Positions 33,078 to 44,261 of a stretch of 64,000 nt of DNA are shown here, piece by piece (the stretch's first letter is position 1; every line of letters starts with the position of its first letter). Source of the stretch: Mermis nigrescens (Eukaryota; Nematoda; Enoplea; Mermithida; Mermithidae); the NCBI GenBank assembly GCA_036768485.1, contig JAVLUZ010000223.1, positions 4,605,893-4,669,892 on the forward strand, written 5' to 3'. Position numbers and translations under genes: made by a program. The notes under the pieces are model-generated. The model was given only the letters and a program-made list of their open reading frames with translations, ran no database searches and was not told the origin of the DNA.

Positions 33078-36040
33078 AAGAAAAAATGCTCCGATGGAAC
33101 AAAAAAGATTATACTTGGAACTGTGTATTAATAAGGATGTAAAAGGAGGGGACTAGGAAAAAGCTACCTAAAGTCGCAAAATCTGCTAAAAATCACACTT
33201 TCTCTAAGCAACGCAAAAAAATCGAAGTATATTCTGCGGCCAACAGATTAAAATAAATATTTAACCATAAAAATGATTGAAAAAACAGCACGTTAGCTTT
33301 GCACTAGTTATGGGAAATGATATTGAGTTAACTAACAATTTTTTCTAAACAGGCACGTAGCTGGCCCTCCTATTTTGGGGGGACCAACAACAATTTTGGG
33401 GGGTCTAAGCCAGAAATAGCACAAAATAACGTGTGAAAAACCTATTTTCCCGTTTTTTTCTGAATTTTGGGGGGGTCCGGAACCCCCATTCCCCCACAGC
33501 TACGTGCCTGTTTCTAAGCCAATTGAATGAAATAGCAAACATCGATGCATCCAAGACAATTGAAGAAATTGTTGGTTTAAAACAGTAGGAAACGCGTAAG
33601 TTGACTTGAAACAGACTAAATGTAGGTACACTAGCATGCCCGTAACGATTGTGTACACCAATAAATCGGCCCCTGCTTTGCTTGCTATAATGCTCATAAC
33701 AAAATAGAACACCTTTAAATACAATACCACTTAGTTTTCTATCAATCAGGATACGAAGCTAATCTGCGTTGCTACTTGCCAGCAATTTACAAAAAGTAAA
33801 CATTATAGATTTCGTTTATACACTCTTATCTGAAACTTTGAAAATTATTTAAAAAGACACTTTTTTAGATTTTTTGCGTTGCTTAGATGAAGTGTGATTT
33901 TTATCAGATTTTGCGACTTTAGGTAGCTTTTTCCTAGTCCCCTCCGTTAACATCCTTAACAATCCACAATTCCAAGTCTATTCATTTTTTTTGTTCCATC
34001 GGAGCATTTTTCTTTGCTCACACCCCACTTTTAATTAGCATGATTTGAGTACATCAGTCAGTAAACACATACAGTAACATGCCACAATAATGACAGCAGT
34101 CCAAGAACGCAGGAAACAATATTGTTCTTAACATAAGCATTATCCCTTTTAAACAAGACAACCTTACATTATTGAGACAGATCAAAGTTTTTCAGCATAA
34201 ACTTTACGCAAAATATCAAGTGTAGGGTACACTAACGCTCAGATTTGGAAGTAAAATAAATTTGTAGTATAAACTACATATTAACAACAAATGAACAGTG
34301 CAAACTTCACACAACTACTAGGTGTAGAGAAAACTAACAGTCAGATTCCCAATTCTGATTTTACGTAGAACATTTTGAAAAGAAAATTAAGCTTCCGCAA
34401 GGCTCTAGAACTAAAGTTAATATGCAGTGTAAACTTTACACAACCACGGAGTTTAAAGGAGATTTTAGTCGAATTCGTAATTCTAATATTACTCTGATAT
34501 TACGATTAAGATTTATGAAAAAATTGGGTCTCCACAATAACCCGAGAACAAATAAACATCAGTTTTAAACTACTTCACACCACTGTTGAGTGTAAGCAAA
34601 TGCGCTCAACTGGCGTCTCACGTTTGATTCCTGGTACATTTTTAGACTTTAGAAAAAATCAAGCTCCTGCAAGGCTCTAGAACTAAAGTTAATATGCAGT
34701 GTAAACTTTACACAACCACACAGTGTAAAGAAAATTTCAGTCGGATTCGTAATTCTGATTTTACTCTGTTATTACGATCAACATTTATGAAAAAATTAAG
34801 TCTTCACAATGGCCCGAGGACACATAAATATCAGATGTAAACCGCTTTACACCACTGTTGAGTTCAAACAAACTGGCGTATCACATTTGGTTTCTGGTTA
34901 ATTTTTATACTTGAAATTATGTCCGGACTCATAACCCAGAACTTTGCAGAAAAAACAAGACAGAAACATCTTCAAGTCTCCAATTTTTTGACTTTACACC
35001 TCCCGAAAAAGCTAAATATTGATGTAAACAAACGCTATTCACTGTTACGCGTACCCCTTAGAAAGTACTTTATTTTTATCCTATTCGACCTCGCCCGAAT
35101 TCTGAACAGAGAAAGTAGCGAACAAAAAATGGACAAAAACGCATTTTCCACTGTCCACCAAATTGTAAACTTTAAAAATCTGAACCTAACGCCCCATTGA
35201 GTGTAAATAAATTCGGTCCGGGCCACTTTGTAGCCCTCTGATTGTAGTACGTTTGTGTGTGCCAAACTTATGTTCCGCAAAATATTTGATATGATTTACC
35301 AATTAAAATACAAAAAAACCTGTTTTTTCGTTCATTTTACACCTCAGATTTCGAACTTTACACCCCCATAAACAACTCAATATTACGTTTTTTGAACGCG
35401 GCTTGCTTCTACGTGTAGCCCTTGAAAGTTACTTTATTTCTATTTTATTTAATGCATCATAGCTCATAGCCGAAAATTTTGGCAGAGAAATCTTGGACAA
35501 AATCTGTTTTTTTACTCATCCACTAGAGTGTAAAGTTTAAACCCCTGTTACTAACTGCGTATTGATTGTAGAAAAGTTTGCTAGTAAGTACAAGATAGCC
35601 CTTAATCATTAGTACATTTCTGTCAGAAAAAATTTCTCAAAACTCATAACCGGAGTTGTTGGCAGACATAAACAAGTCGAAAACTTGACCAATATGTGTC
35701 TTTTCACCCCCAGATTTTCGCACTCTTTATACTTCCATTCGAGAATTAAGGCGAAATTCAAAAAAACAAGAAATTGTCATCTGCAGAATTCCTTCCTCTA
35801 CAAATCTATGCTATTAAATTGTTTGAAGAGTCAAAACTGAGTTGTCCACAAGCCCGGTAAAAAAACCCAAAATTCGATATATGTTATTACGTTACGCCAA
35901 AACTTTACACCTTCTTTACACAGTCAGTTTTGAGTGTAAAGAAAAACAAAAAAAGACAGACTGCGAATTTTTTCATTATCTTTCTTTAAAAAAACCGCGC
36001 CTCCTAGATGTGTCCTGTTATAGCTGATGGGGCGCACAGG
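33078..36040. repeat. Long non-coding repeat, copy 1
   Basis: Pairs with 44262-46890. It begins with a ~950-bp module having ~150-bp inverted ends (AGCAAAGAAAAAATGCTCCG at 33078; inverted at ~34000-34021). Sequence built from degenerate GTGTAAACTTTACAC units follows. A family C MITE interrupts this copy at 33350-33510. No coding capacity is supported. Confidence 0.65.
33350..33510. mobile_element. hAT-like MITE, family C
   Basis: 161 bp, ends CAGGCACGTAGCTGG and CAGCTACGTGCCTG, flanks TTTCTAAA and TTTCTAAG (7/8). The paralogous repeat at 44.5 kb has an unoccupied TTTGTAAG at the same place. Confidence 0.85.
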
Positions 36041-36257
36041 TGTTGGGGATACTCAAGTATATTATAGGTACGCGCTAACGCGCTACCTATGATTAAATAC
36101 TGACCCTAAAATAAAATAGTAAACATAAATTTGGAGTTCTACAAAACGACAAATGGAGAAGCCAGCGGATTACTTAACCTAAATAGATGAATAAGTCAAA
36201 TGAAGTGCATGGTGTTGCCAAAAGAATTAAAAAAATGAAAAACGTCAGTATTCAGAA

Positions 36258-36335
36258 GATTTGAACCCATTACTCTTCTTTTAAATCCACACGCGAGAAC
36301 GGACACGTCAGCCACCTGCACGAACTCAATCTATC
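36258..36335 (-). ncRNA. Degenerate tRNA-like segment
   Basis: The minus strand has an A-box-like TGGCTGACGTGTCC, a B-box-like GGGTTCAAATCT and a downstream TTTTT. It resembles a leucine-type tRNA but the stems pair poorly. Probably a relic. Confidence 0.25.
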
Positions 36336-36365
36336 GACGGATTTTAATACTTAGTCAATAATGAT

Positions 36366-37290
36366 ATATTGTAAACTTTACACTTGTACTAATGACGCAA
36401 TATTGGGTGTATAGAAACAAAATAAACTAGGGTCTGTAACGCTAAGGTCAGGACACATTTTAAGCATAATTTGCATGTTCCGCCTACTTAGCGGAGTAGC
36501 TGAAGAGATTTCGTTTTTCGCCTCGAACCCTTTACACTAAAACGATCAAAGATTAAGAAATATTGCGTTGAAAGAGAAAAATTTCGGCCTCGAGATATTG
36601 CAACCCTCTACATTATAGAACTGATTGGACTGCACAGAAAGCAAAATTGACTTAGATAAGCTGTGCCACACACAAAGAGTATAAAAACGTATGCTTTACA
36701 CTTTTGTGCAACAACCATTGAATGTAAAGACATTTTAAGGTCAGATTCGTAATCTACAACTGAGGGGCAACATTCCAAAAAAAGTTGGCCCTCCGCTAAT
36801 TGTTTGATACCCAATGCTCTGGGCGGAAAAATGCTTCTCGGTGTAAACTTTACACTTGTGCTAATACCGCGATATTGGGTGTATAGAAACAAAATAAACT
36901 AGGATCTGTAACGCTAAGGTCAGGGCACATTTTAAGCATAATTAGCATGTTCCGCCTACTTACCGGAGCAGCTGAAGAAATGTCGTTTTTCGTATCGAAC
37001 CCTTTACACTAAAACGATCACAGATCAAGAAATATTGCGTTGAAAGAGAAAAAACTCAGTTTTGAGATATTGCAACCCTCTACCTTATAAAAGTAATCGG
37101 ACTGCAAAGAAACCAAAATTGAGTTAGATAAGCTGAAGGACACGCAAAGAGTAAAAAACACATATACTTTGCACTTTTGTGTAACAACTATTCAGTGTAA
37201 AGAAATTTTAAGTTAAGATTCGTAATATACAACTCGGGGGCAACATTTAAAAAATAAGTAGCCCTCCGAAAATTATTTGATTTTCCGGTT
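36366..37290. repeat. Tandem duplication, unit about 480 bp
   Basis: Two diverged direct copies (about 36366-36845 and 36846-37290), each starting near GTAAACTTTACACTTGT and containing AAACAAAATAAACTAGG and CCTTTACACTAAAACGATCA. Confidence 0.7.
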
Positions 37291-37991
37291 TACACTTTAC
37301 ACACTCATTGCTAACTCGATATTGAGTGTAACCAAAAAATAAAGACGGGCATCGAATTTTTAAATTATCCATCGATTAGAAAAACCGCACCTCCCAGGTG
37401 TGTGCCGTTGTTGCTGTGAAGGGGACACAAATTTCGCACTCGCTGTGATAAACATATCAGCCAAGTATATTATAGGTAGCGCTATCGCGTTATCTATGAT
37501 TTTGCACGTCTTATCAGAAATAAATTTTACAAAGCGGAACGAGATTGCGCAAACTCACATAATGCGCATGTATAATACTCCTAACTTTTTACAAAATTTC
37601 TTAACGTAAAAAACACATCTAAAGCAAACATAAACTACTTATATGCTTTGAGACTTATAAGTACTTATCTTGTTGTTATATTCAAAGTAAGCTTTGTTTT
37701 CAAATTTTGCAAGTGATTTTAATCTCGAAATTTAATTGGAAACTCGTAGACGTCGTATACCAGCGTTTTTCGTAAAATCGGCAGATAAGACTCGTAGGTA
37801 TAATACTTGTTGCCTTGAAAATTATTGAACGGAACTATTGGAACGGAATGGGTATTATAATGGAAGTGCAGTTTTTAAAGGATTATGTAATGTTTATTAC
37901 ACTAATCTTGGAGACTGCTCTGCTCGTCGAGGAACGGTAATTGTTGAATGTTTAGATTATTGCTAGCGACACGCGTTTATACGGTGTGCAC
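37291..37991. other. Intergenic, no gene recognised
   Basis: Short ORFs only. The GTGTAAACTTTACAC-type repeats fade out by about 37330. Confidence 0.4.
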
Positions 37992-38402
37992 CATACATGT
38001 ACAGCATGGGAATTCTAGAGGAGCAGGCCCAAAAGCTTTTAAAAGTGCCTTTTTGGTTTAAAAACGAAGATTACACGTCAAAAACACTTTCTTTTGACGC
38101 TTCAGACAATGCTCGTTCTTCTAGAACAACGTAAAGAAATTTCAAAAAAAATCGAAAAAAATTGAGTAAATTGAACAAAATATAGTAAAAAAATGTGTAT
38201 ATGGCGCGAAGCGCCGAAATTTTGAGATATTCGAGCCAAAAATGAGCTAAAACGCTTAAAAGAGCACACTTTTTGCAACTTTTACCAACTTTTACAAGAA
38301 ATCTACAATTCTGGGGGGGGAATCGCAGCTATTTTGCGAGGGGTCAGTTGTTATTCTAGGGGGATGTGTCCAACCCCACCAAAACCCCCAAGAGCACGTC
38401 TG
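37992..38402. mobile_element. hAT-like MITE, family B
   Basis: 411 bp, flanks GTGTGCAC and GTGTACAC (7/8). Contains the 13-bp palindrome GGCGCGAAGCGCC at 38203-38215. Confidence 0.8.
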
Positions 38403-38410
38403 GTGTACAC

Positions 38411-39918
38411 GCTACAATCTAATATCCATATTGATAGTCTCAGTTGTATGTTTCCTTAATTACGTATGTGTTGTTGATTTGTCTAAGTATTTACAAGGGC
38501 AAGCGTGAGAAAATTGTCGGGATTAAACTTGCACGTTCGGGTTGGGGGATAGATCCCCAGAATAGAAAAATTAGAATTTTTCTGGGGAAAATAAGGCAAA
38601 ATGAAGGCCGAAAATGAACGAAAATTGAAAATTTTCTTCTAGTGTTTTAAATTTACCAGAAGCCATCAATTTCAGCACGAACCATATAAGCACAAGTGCT
38701 AACAAAAATTTTTTTCCATTGGCACGGATGACTTAAATTAGCACGCTAGTTTTTTACTTGCATTACACCCATGGTGTCAGTAATGCATGTCCTGTTCTTC
38801 TTAACTATAGCTTTTTGAGAATGCCACGATCTTGCAGATCAATACTTTTTCTCGATCAATTTTTGTTCTAAATTTGAAAAAAATCAAATGTGGCAACAAA
38901 CGCGACTGCGCTTATGAATTGAATGATAAATAAACATAAATAAATCAATTTCGTTTTCAAACGACAGATAACAATGCGAAGTCGTCAAAAGCAATTATTT
39001 TATGCTGAAGATCATTAAACAAATAGACAAGATAAATAAATAATTTTTAGATTGAACGAAGATTAATTAAAGAGTGTTTAAATAGCGCGCTTAAGGCTAG
39101 ATAAACAGTAAATTTGTTTGGATTTTTGTTGAAAAATACGTGAAAAAGCATTAAAATTACAATTTTTCTGCACAAACGGGTCTTCGTATCCGTAAGCACG
39201 GGCAACAACTGCTATTAGTGCAGTGCTAAAAAATCCGTGTTAGAAACTGTGTAATAACGTAGTTTTGACGTAGCGCTTATAGCAGTTTTTAAGGTCATTT
39301 TGGCTCCAAAAGCTCAATTTTTGACTCCCTTAACATAGACCGGCTGACCCTGCCTCCCAGATCGGCCATGCTGTGCATCTATGATTGTGTTGTGACTCGC
39401 TTGTCTCCTTTTGCATTACGTCGCTTGCTTTATCGACGATACATGCTTCTTATCTTTTGCATTCAACGTAATTCTCAAACGTATTCGCAATAAAGTATTT
39501 CAATTCAATTTAGTTGTTGTTTCAAATGTGATCCGGTAAGCATTATTTTTCGAGCTTAAGTATAAAAGCGGTAGATAAAAGGACATCAATTCATCAGTTT
39601 AAAAAAGAGGACTGTCATACTTTCAATAAAGACGGACAGAAGGTTTTTTTAAAGTACAAATCTGAAGCTCTGCAAAGCCAGCAAAGATAGTAAAAAATAT
39701 AAAAAGTTTTTAGAATTCTATACGGCTTTTAAGCCTGTTCTGACTAAGTTCTCCGTCCACTTAGGAATTACAAACTGCCCTAAAGCGACAACGTAAGATG
39801 AATACCGCAATCATTTTAACTCCAATAAAGTATAGCTATCATCTACAATTGATCTCAAAAATCCCTAATCTGCACTCTTACACAGGCCATAACATTTTGC
39901 TCTACAGTGCTGTTTGAA
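38411..39918. other. Intergenic, diverged repeats only
   Basis: No gene. The segment 39280-39385 (GACCGGCTGACCC, AGATCGGCCATGC) resembles one at about 2140-2330 and may be another old MITE family. Confidence 0.4.
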
Positions 39919-40562
39919 TTCAAAGCAGAGCCCTGCGCGGGCTGAAATTTTTAGGCCCGCCCCGCCCCTCCAAGAGTAAAACAAGGCCCGCCCGTAGATC
40001 TTTCGGCCCACGCCGCCCCACCCCTCCAGCACTGTTGCGGAAATGAGGCCCGCACCGCCCCGGCCCGCGAAATTGTTTTGTGTGCTGTAAAGCGTTTTTA
40101 GTTCAAAAAAACATTAAAATGCTGAAAAGACATCCAAAAAGCATACTGTGATGTCTTCTTTGCATAGTTTAGCTAAAACAATATCTTAATTCGGTTTTTG
40201 CACTGATAGACTTATAGTACGTTTTATAGCAGCATGCCTATGTGTAGCTTAAATTTATGACAACGACCGAAATATAAGTTGTGATTTAGCCGTAAAACAT
40301 TCATACCGACCTTGGCTCTGGAATAAATGTTACTGCTAGACACTTTCGGACAGAAGAGTTTACTATAGTCGCTTTAGGCCGAAAAAGTTGCTAAAACATG
40401 AAATTCTTCTGACAAACGGTCGCTTAACTACTTTTTGCTTTTTTTGCAGATTTTTGTTTTTACATACTCTTTGATAGGGCATAGTCTGTTTCACTCGCAG
40501 TTTTTGTTTGAATTTAATTCATGAATCAGGATGCAGACTGGCTCAATACTGATACTGACAGC

Positions 40563-40792
40563 CACACCTGGGCATGGGGGTTTGGGGGTATGCACCCCCA
40601 GAAACCAAAATACCCCCCGAAATCAATTTTTGAAATTTTTTTTCGTTTTTTCGCAATTTTTTGATGCCAATGGATAGTGCTTGATGAAAAACGTTGAAAA
40701 ATGGTGTTTTTCTCCATAACACCATTTTTAAGGCCATTTTTTGACCTTCAAAAAATCTTACACCCCCAGAATTTTCTTGCTGCCCACGTATG
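40563..40792. mobile_element. hAT-like MITE, family A
   Basis: 230 bp with exact 8-bp duplication CTGACAGC at 40555-40562 and 40793-40800; nested in the element at 39927-42690. Confidence 0.85.
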
Positions 40793-40899
40793 CTGACAGC
40801 CCCAAATATTGAATCGTATTTCAGTGTGAAGTCAACAAAATTTTGAAAGTATGAATAATATGTTCGTAAAGCTTTACATATTTGCCTGTAGCATGTATT

Positions 40900-41250
40900 T
40901 TTTTGTATTCGGCAAAGATTTTTCCCGATGTACAATGACTTTTCGGGACCGCTAAGGTGTGAAATTCCCAGAAATTTTCGGCGCTTCGCGCCGGAATGAG
41001 TTATTTGTCCTATATATCTTTAAAACGGCAGATTTTGCATTTAGAATGAAAAAATGTCAAATAGCTAAAATACACTATCAAAGGTCAAAAAATCTTGTTT
41101 TGTCACACTAAAATCGCTACTGTACCATATTATAGTACACAAAACTTTGTATGTACAAAATGCACAAAGACTTTTGGGGACCATCTTTGTACATGTACAA
41201 ACGGACCTTGTACAAAAAAACACTGGCCTGCAGTATATTGTCTAAAGCGC
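40900..41250. repeat. Repeat matching 7800-8527 plus 9651-9690, uninterrupted
   Basis: Shares GGCAAAGATTTTTCCC, the palindrome GGCGCTTCGCGCC and ACCATCTTTGTACATGTACA with the left region. At 41200 it reads straight through GTACAAACGGAC, the site that at 8520/9651 is occupied by a hAT element. Confidence 0.75.
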
Positions 41251-42698
41251 TATGAAAGAGATACTTCGCTAAAAGAACGGAAAAGGGATAGTTTTACGAT
41301 CTGGAAATATTCCTTGTGAATTCAGGGCAGGTATTGAAATTTTAAAAATGTTGACGGTGAATCAATTTACCCCGGTAGCGAGTCGACTTGAGCCATTTGT
41401 AAATCAATGTTTTATCAGCTTTGTATGGTCCTAATAAGACTCAAATCGGGGTCATGTGAGCCAACTAAGGTATTTTAGAAGAATTATATGCTTTTAATCA
41501 CTAAAGGGCAAAAAAGAGGCAATCAGTGATTATAAAGGCAAAAATTATCAGAAATGTATATTGCTAGCGAAATTTACAAGAATTATGACGGAAAATTTGA
41601 ATGCCTCTGCAAAAATTTTTTTTGAAGTTTGTGCTCTTTTGAACTGAATTTTGCAGCCTTTTTTTAAGGACAATCTAAATAAATAAATAGTATAATAATA
41701 TTGTGCAGAACGCCGAAAATTTTCGACATTTTTATTCCTTAGCTCAAGTTAATTATATAACAAATTATATCTGACGCATAGCTCCACAAATTTTGAGATT
41801 TCAGTCCCTTTTAGGATCAATTTTGCAGCTTTCTGAATGCAAGCAATATATACAAAGTATGTATATCTGATGCGAAGCACTGAAAATTTTCGGCATTTCT
41901 ATTCATTTGAGCTAAATTTTTTCCTCTGACAACAATTACATCTGACTCTAAGCGCTAAAAAGTTTCAAAATTTATGTCCTTTTAAACTCAATTTTTCACG
42001 TTTTGATCCCTTTAAGCTCAATTTGGTGCACCTAAGATAAGCACAACAGGAGTTAAAAACGTATTTTAAATTTATAACTTTAATAGCCATTATTAGTATA
42101 AAGCGCCACTCTAAAATGAAAAAAGAAGATTTCCATGGGGAAATAAGATAAAATTAGGGCTATAAGTGAACCCAAATCAATAGTGTTTTGCAAAGGCGCT
42201 TGAAATTGAACAAAAACAATTTGCTATGAAATAATAATGACACTTTTATGCAATTTGCTATTTTTGCTGGACAAGAGTCTCCAGCTGTAAACCTGGTCGA
42301 ATCCTAGTGATGACAAGATAGTTTGTCAAAAATCACTTTCAAGTAAAAAGACGAGATTTCGAATAAATCAGAAGCAACTTAATTTAGTCAATAGTGTAGA
42401 ATATCTTAGACAGTTCGTTTTTTGAAATTTGAAGAAACATGAAAGTGCTAAATTTTGAAATTTGAAGAAACATGAAAGTGCCTCTATTTTTTAATTATTC
42501 TTCAACTTTTTGAAGATATTCCTCATTTATTTCAAAATTTTTAATAACAGAGGCCCGCCCCACCAATTTTTTTGAAAAATATGGCCAGCCCCGCCCACCC
42601 CCAAACTTCTGACCTGCGCTGCAAAAGCCAGCCGCGGGCCGCGCGGACCTGCAGGGTGGGTCGGGTCTACCCGCCCAGCGCAGGGCTCTGCTTCAAAG

Positions 42699-43227
42699 TA
42701 CCGAATATTCTCTCGATCAGTAATGTTCTTTGTTAGGAGATTAAATCATCCGATAATTGTTGTTGACAGTAACTTGTATATTTCAATACCCATATTTGAA
42801 TTTAGTGATACGCATATCCTAATTTCGTTCGATTGTTGTTGTTGTAAGAATATGCTGACTGTGGTTTTGTAGCGCGTAAAATCTGATATAATCTCCATGA
42901 GACCTCCAAATTGTCAAAAATTGGCGTGTTGCGGCGGTGACTAATAAGCTTCAGTTCAGATACTTGACGTAAGAGTGAATTAGTAAATTAGTTATAAGCT
43001 AGTTTAGATTTTATTGGCGTACTGTACTAATCAATGAACAAAACAACGGTCGACAATGAGTAAAATAAGTGAGTATAGCTACGACAAATACGCTAAAAAG
43101 CGAGCAAGCGATTCGGGGTGGTGTAATGGACGAGTAGAGAGCATAAGCCGATTATGCTTAAGTGTGAGACTCTATACATTTTCTTATAATGCGAGGATAT
43201 GAGCCTTTCTTATCTGAGAGTCCCGAC
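42699..43227. other. Intergenic, no gene recognised
   Basis: Nothing supported on either strand. Confidence 0.4.
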
Positions 43228-43656
43228 CATACATGCACAGCATGGAAATTCTGAGGGTAGGGGGTGGGTTGAAATTATAAAGTGCCTTTTTTGGGTCAAA
43301 AGGTGATAGGCTAGCGTCACAAACATTGTTTTTCGGCGTTTATGACGATGCTCTATCTTTCTAGAGCGTAAAAATATAGAAAAAAATCCGAAAAAATCAA
43401 AAAAGTCGGAGCAAAGTGAACAAAATATAGCCAAAATATGTGAGTATAATGGCGCCAAGCGCCGAAAATTTGACACTTCCGAGCAAATTGATAGTTAAAA
43501 CGCTTAAAAAAGCATTTTTTCTACAAATTTTTAGATAATTTTTGAAAAATTTCGAAAAATCGCCAATTCTGGGATGGGAGTGAAAAATTTTCGCGGGGGG
43601 AGGGTTAAAAGTTAAAAATTGTTCTGTGAGGTGAAACCCCCTCAAGATCATATATG
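43228..43656. mobile_element. hAT-like MITE, family B
   Basis: 429 bp with exact 8-bp duplication GTCCCGAC at 43220-43227 and 43657-43664. Confidence 0.85.
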
Positions 43657-44012
43657 GTCCCGACCATTAGGCGCCACGAGCTTTTCTCGCTTGACTTTCA
43701 GTTTTTCAGTTCTAGCTTTTAAGTTACCGACCAGCTTATGATTTAACACTACATTTACAGTGACCCATCAGCATTTAAATGAATTGATGAATTTTATTTA
43801 CCAAAGTAATCAACTCTGTTTCGACGCCGTTATTTTCATCAATAAATGGTATGGCAGTCATTGGCTCGCCTCGGAATGTCGTCCTCCTTTGTTGTAATTT
43901 TCTTTTCGCGAACTCAGCCTCAAAAACATTGTTCGCCGCGTAATTCACAGGCTTGAGAGAAACAACAGCGTCGTAGTATGGCGATAAATGCTTCCTGAAT
44001 TATACTCTATCA

Positions 44013-44257
44013 TAGTCTGTTCCATTCTAAACGGCCCATTTTTCGCTAAAGTCTTATTACTGTAATGATTTTAAATGCACGAATAGCATCTTCAATTATG
44101 CCCTCGTAATAAATGGTTGCTTTAAACTCTTCTTATTGATGCTTTTGCTTGACAAGTGACGCATCTAAAAGGCTGCCACAACAACCTAACCTCTAAAATA
44201 TTCTGCTACAGTAATAAGCCGTAAAGCAAAATGGGCCGTTCGGAATGGAACAGACTA
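44013..44257. repeat. TA-flanked MITE with TAGTCTGTTCCATTC ends
   Basis: 245 bp, perfect terminal TAGTCTGTTCCATTC / GAATGGAACAGACTA, TA on both sides. It abuts the left edge of the long repeat at 44262. Confidence 0.75.
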
Positions 44258-44261
44258 TAGC

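Larger units (their letters stand above)
39927..42690. mobile_element. 2.8 kb hAT-like element with GC-rich ends
   Basis: Ends CAGAGCCCTGCGCGGGC and, inverted, CAGAGCCCTGCGCTGGGC. Flanks ATTCAAAG and CTTCAAAG (7/8), fitting the hAT target pattern nTnnnnAn. The terminal ~150 bp on each side are rich in GGCCCGCCCC; the interior is AT-rich. No transposase ORF is seen. It contains a family A MITE and a repeat shared with 7800-8520. Confidence 0.8.
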
